Shown piece after piece: positions 59,239-64,000 of a stretch of 64,000 nucleotides of DNA (position 1 is the first letter of the stretch; each line of letters begins with the position of its first letter). The stretch is from the NCBI GenBank assembly GCA_963995525.1, contig OZ023206.1:2369565-2433564 (forward strand), read 5' to 3'. The notes beneath the pieces are model-generated. The model made no database searches, was not told the origin of the DNA, and saw only the letters and a program-made list of their open reading frames with translations. Origin of the DNA: Escarpia spicata. Lineage: Eukaryota > Annelida > Polychaeta > Sabellida > Siboglinidae. A program made the translations under genes and the position numbers.

Positions 59239-59328
59239 CCCGATGACCGCCGTGCTTCCACTGCGAACGTCGCGACAGAGAATGTGAAGATCACAGCAGA
59301 AATGGACCAGAGTGCTCAAGCTCTCGTG
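59239..59328 (+). CDS. STAT: STAT, fourth coding exon
   Basis: A 90-nt phase 0 exon with acceptor TACTGCTTGTAG and donor GTAATA. Encodes PDDRRASTANVATENVKITA, EMDQSAQALV (residues 124-153), the linker toward the coiled-coil domain. The gene continues beyond the window, after the satellite-filled intron. Weaker conservation makes this the least certain of the four exons, but phases and splice sites agree. Confidence 0.65.
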
Positions 59329-59408
59329 GTAATAACAACGACCTATTACGTGAATAAACTTCAACAGAGTTTTTCAATTTGTTTTATCTCAACATCAAAT
59401 AATACAAC

Positions 59409-62400
59409 ATAAACTTTATTCATTACAGCATACTGACTGCCCTAATGTGTTTTATTCATTACAGCATACTGACTGCCCAAATGTGTTTTATCCATTATAG
59501 CATACTGACTGCCCAAATGTGTTTTATCCATTATAGCATACTGACTGCCCAAATGTGTTTTATCCATTACAGCACACTGACTGCCCAAATGTGTTTTATC
59601 CATTATAGAAAACTGACCGCCCAAATGTGTTTTATCCATTATAGCATCCTGACTGCACAAATATGTTTTATTCATTATAGCATACTGACTGCCCAAATAT
59701 GTTTTATTCATTATAGCATACTGACTGCCCAAATATGTTTTATTCATTATAGCATACTGACTGCCCAAATGTGTTTTATCCATTATAGAAAACTGACCGC
59801 CCAAATGTGTTTTATCCATTATAGCATCCTGACTGCACAAATATGTTTTATTCATTATAGCATACTGACTGCCCAAATATGTTTTATTCATTATAGCATA
59901 CTGACTGCCCAAATATGTTTTATTCATTATAGCATACTGACTGCCCAAATATGTTTTATTCATTATAGCATACTGACTGCCCAAATATGTTTTATTCACT
60001 ATAGCATACTGACTGCCCAAATGTGTTTTATCCATTATAGCATACTGACTGCCCAAATATGTTTTATTCACTATAGCATACTGACTGCCCAAATGTGTTT
60101 TATCCATTACAGCATACTGACTGCCCAAATATGTTTTATTCACTATAGCATACTGACTGCCCAAATATGTTTTATTCATTATAGAATACTGACCGCCCAA
60201 ATGTGTTTTATCCATTACAGCATACTGACTGCCCAAATATGTTTTATTCATTATAGCATACTGACTGCGCAAATATGTTTTATCCATTACAGCATACTGA
60301 CTGCCCAAATATGTTTTATTCATTACAGCATACTGACTGCCCAAATATGTTTTATCCATTACAGCATACTGACTGCGCAAATATGTTTTATTCACTATAG
60401 CATACTGACTGCCCAAATATGTTTTATTCATTACAGCATACTGACTGCCCAAATATGTTTTATCCATTACAGCATACTGACTGCCCAAATATGTTTTATT
60501 CACTATAGCATACTGACTGCCCAAATATGTTTGATCCATTATAGCATACTGACTGCGCAAATATGTTTTATTCACTATAGCATACTGACTGCCCAAATGT
60601 GTTTTATTCATTACAGCATACTGACTGCCCAAATATGTTTTATTCACTATAGCATACTGACTGCCCTAATGTGTTTTATTCATTACAGCATACTGACTGC
60701 CCAAATATGTTTTATTCACTATAGCATACTGACTGCCCAAATATGTTTTATCCATTACAGCACACTGACTGCCCAAATATGTTTTATTCATTATGGCATA
60801 CTGACTGCCCAAATATGTTTTATTCATTATGGCATACTGACTGCCCAAATATGTTTTATTCATTATGGCACACTGACTGCCCAAATATGTTTTATCCATT
60901 ATAGCATACTGACTGCCCAAATATGTTTTATCCATTATAGCATACTGACTGCCCAAATGTGTTTTATTCATTATGGCACACTGACTGCCCAAATGTGTTT
61001 TATCCATTATAGCATACTGACTGCCCAAATATGTTTTATCCATTATAGCATACTGACTGCCCAAATATGTTTTATCCATTATAGCACACTGACTGCCCAA
61101 ATATGTTTTATCCATTATAGCATACTGACTGCCCAAATATGTTTTATTCATTATGGCACACTGACTGCCCAAATGTGTTTTATCCATTATAGCATACTGA
61201 CTGCCCAAATATGTTTGATCCATTATAGCATACTGACTGCCCAAATATGTTTGATCCATTATAGCATACTGACTGCCCAAATATGTTTTATCCATTATAG
61301 CATACTGACTGCCCAAATGTGTTTTATTCATTATGGCACACTGACTGCCCAAATATGTTTTATTCATTATAGCATACTGACTGCCCAAATATGTTTTATT
61401 CATTATGGCACACTGACTGCCCAAATGTGTTTTATCCATTATAGCATACTGACTGCCCAAATATGTTTGATCCATTATAGCATACTGACTGCCCAAATAT
61501 GTTTGATCCATTATAGCATACTGACTGCCCAAATATGTTTTATTCACTATAGCATACTGACTGCCCAAATGTGTTTTATCCATTATAGCATACTGACTGC
61601 CCAAATATGTTTTATTCATTATAGCATACTGACTGCCCAAATGTGTTTTATCCATTATAGCATACTGACTGCCCAAATATGTTTTATTCATTATAGCATA
61701 CTGACTGCCCAAATGTGTTTTATCCATTACAGCACACTGACTGCCCAAATATGTTTTATTCATTATAGCATACTGACTGCCCAAATGTGTTTTATCCATT
61801 ATAGCATACTGACTGCCCAAATATGTTTTATTCATTATAGCATACTGACTGCCCAAATGTGTTTTATCCATTATAGCATACTGACTGCCCAAATATGTTT
61901 TATCCATTATAGCATACTGACTGCCCAAATGTGTTTTATTCATTATAGCATACTGACTGCCCAAATATGTTTTATTCATTATAGCACACTGACTGCCCAA
62001 ATGTGTTTTATCCATTATAGCATACTGACTGCCCAAATATGTTTTATTCATTATAGCATACTGACTGCCCAAATGTGTTTTATCCATTACAGCACACTGA
62101 CTGCGCAAATATGTTTTATTCACTATAGCATACTGACTGCCCTAATGTGTTTTATTCATTACAGCATACTGACTGCCCTAATGTGTTTTATTCATTACAG
62201 CATACTGACTGCCCTAATGTGTTTTATTCATTATAGCATACTGACTGCGCAAATATGTTTTATTCATTATGGCACACTGACTGCCCAAATGTGTTTTATC
62301 CATTATAGCATACTGACTGCCCAAATATGTTTGATCCATTATAGCATACTGACTGCCCAAATATGTTTTATTCACTATAGCATACTGACTGCCCAAATGT

Positions 62401-64000
62401 GTTTTATCCATTATAGCATACTGACTGCCCAAATATGTTTTATTCATTATAGAATACTGACCGCCCAAATGTGTTTTATCCATTACAGCATACTGACTGC
62501 GCAAATATGTTTTATTCATTATGGCACACTGACTGCCCAAATGTGTTTTATCCATTATAGCATACTGACTGCCCAAATATGTTTTATCCATTACAGCACA
62601 CTGACTGCCCAAATATGTTTGATCCATTATAGCATACTGACTGCCCAAATATGTTTTATTCACTATAGCATACTGACTGCCCAAATGTGTTTTATCCATT
62701 ATAGCATACTGACTGCCCAAATGTGTTTTATCCATTATAGCATACTGACTGCCCAAATATGTTTTATTCACTATAGCATACTGACTGCCCAAATGTGTTT
62801 TATCCATTATAGCATACTGACTGCCCAAATATGTTTTATTCACTATAGCATACTGACTGCCCAAATATGTTTTATCCATTACAGCACACTGACTGCCCAA
62901 ATATGTTTTATTCATTATAGAATACTGACCGCCCAAATGTGTTTTATCCATTATAGCATACTGACTGCCCAAATATGTTTTATTCATTATAGCATACTGA
63001 CTGCCCAAATATGTTTTATTCACTATAGCATACTGACTGCCCAAATGTGTTTTATCCATTACAGCATACTGACTGCCCAAATATGTTTTATTCATTATAG
63101 CATACTGACTGCCCAAATATGTTTTATTCACTATAGCATACTGACTGCCCAAATATGTTTTATCCATTACAGCATACTGACTGCCCAAATATGTTTTATT
63201 CATTATAGAATACTGACCGCCCAAATGTGTTTTATCCATTATAGCATACTGACTGCCCAAATATGTTTTATTCATTATAGCATACTGACTGCCCAAATAT
63301 GTTTTATTCACTATAGCATACTGACTGCCCAAATGTGTTTTATCCATTATAGCATACTGACTGCCCAAATATGTTTTATTCACTATAGCATACTGACTGC
63401 CCAAATGTGTTTTATCCATTACAGCATACTGACTGCCCAAATATGTTTTATTCATTATAGCATACTGACTGCCCAAATATGTTTTATTCACTATAGCATA
63501 CTGACTGCCCAAATATGTTTTATCCATTACAGCACACTGACTGCCCAAATATGTTTTATTCATTATAGAATACTGACCGCCCAAATGTGTTTTATCCATT
63601 ACAGCATACTGACTGCCCAAATATGTTTTATTCATTATGGCACACTGACTGCCCAAATATGTTTTATCCATTACAGCACACTGACTGCCCAAATGTGTTT
63701 TATCCATTATAGCATACTGACTGCCCAAATGTGTTTTATCCATTATAGCATACTGACTGCCCAAATATGTTTTATCCATTACAGCACACTGACTGCCCAA
63801 ATGTGTTTTATCCATTACAGCACACTGACTGCCCAAATATGTTTTATCCATTATAGCATACTGACTGCCCAAATGTGTTTTATCCATTATAGCATACTGA
63901 CTGCCCAAATATGTTTTATCCATTACAGCACACTGACTGCCCAAATATGTTTGATCCATTATAGCATACTGACTGCCCAAATATGTTTTATCCATTACAG
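59409..64000. repeat. 36-bp satellite in STAT intron 4, over 125 monomers, open at the window edge
   Basis: The monomer reads CATACTGACTGCCCAAATAT then GTTTTATTCATTATAG. The first CATACTG is at 59429 and the last at 63965, exactly 126 periods of 36 bp, so there is no net indel in 4.5 kb. Variation is confined to a few positions: TTC/TCC, ATT/ACT, TATAG/TACAG/TATGG, CATAC/CACAC/AATAC, CCC/CGC/CCT, and ATG/GTG. The minus strand has one open frame with a 12-residue period (MDKTHLGSQYAI type), closed only where CCT variants create TAG. I do not call these frames genes: there is no initiator context, codon bias or non-repeat domain. Confidence 0.97.

Noticed and set aside
59442..63995. Three long minus-strand ORFs in the 36-bp satellite as repeat-protein genes
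   Set aside because: The unit is a multiple of three, so one frame stays open automatically. There is no non-repeat domain, promoter or start context, and the array lies in an intron of a gene on the other strand.

Overview
This is animal nuclear DNA: spliced genes with GT-AG introns, a metazoan-type tRNA-Gln, and several retrotransposon and DNA-transposon families in different stages of decay. Gene content (a fucolectin-type F5/8C domain gene, a NEURL-type RING E3 ligase, a STAT) and the element mix (RTE, L2/CR1-group, Penelope, hAT, P, Tc1/mariner-like MITEs) suggest a marine invertebrate bilaterian. The sequence alone does not fix the phylum; a lophotrochozoan or a cephalochordate would both fit. 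There is no bacterial gene, operon or CRISPR.

Layout. (1) 0.6-16.5 kb: three minus-strand exons of a fucolectin-like gene (16337-16546, 10078-10293, 629-1035), separated by introns of about 6 and 9 kb. The introns hold nested mobile DNA: two RTE LINE copies in one duplicated block, an L2-like LINE and a hAT element inside the first RTE copy, Penelope-like fragments, and two TA-flanked MITEs. (2) 16.7-44.7 kb: no convincing host gene. It holds a rearranged LINE, a dimeric tRNA-derived SINE, a large inverted pair of an unclassified element (one arm interrupted by a second hAT copy), a P element with TIRs, a gag fragment, a frameshifted minus-strand LINE with ORF1 and ORF2, and a plus-strand LINE that starts with a 48-bp minisatellite and is interrupted by an RTE fragment. 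(3) 44.7-51.7 kb: a complete eight-exon minus-strand gene that I assembled from splice sites, encoding a 490-residue protein with a coiled coil and a C-terminal RING; its introns are rich in minisatellites. (4) 52.3-53.8 kb: a truncated CR1 LINE, a long GT tract and an L2-type tail. (5) 54.3 kb: an intact tRNA-Gln(UUG) on the minus strand. (6) 55.97 kb to the window end: the first four coding exons of a plus-strand STAT gene. The following intron enters a 36-bp satellite that runs for about 4.6 kb to the window edge.

The STAT and RING genes are divergently transcribed with the tRNA between them; nothing shows that they act together, and the fucolectin gene is unrelated. The most unusual feature is the STAT-intron satellite. 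Every monomer looks like a complete 3' splice-site module (branch-point-like TACTGAC, T-rich stretch, YAG), repeated more than 125 times with no net length change. Antisense reading frames through it are very long but are best explained by the unit length being a multiple of three.
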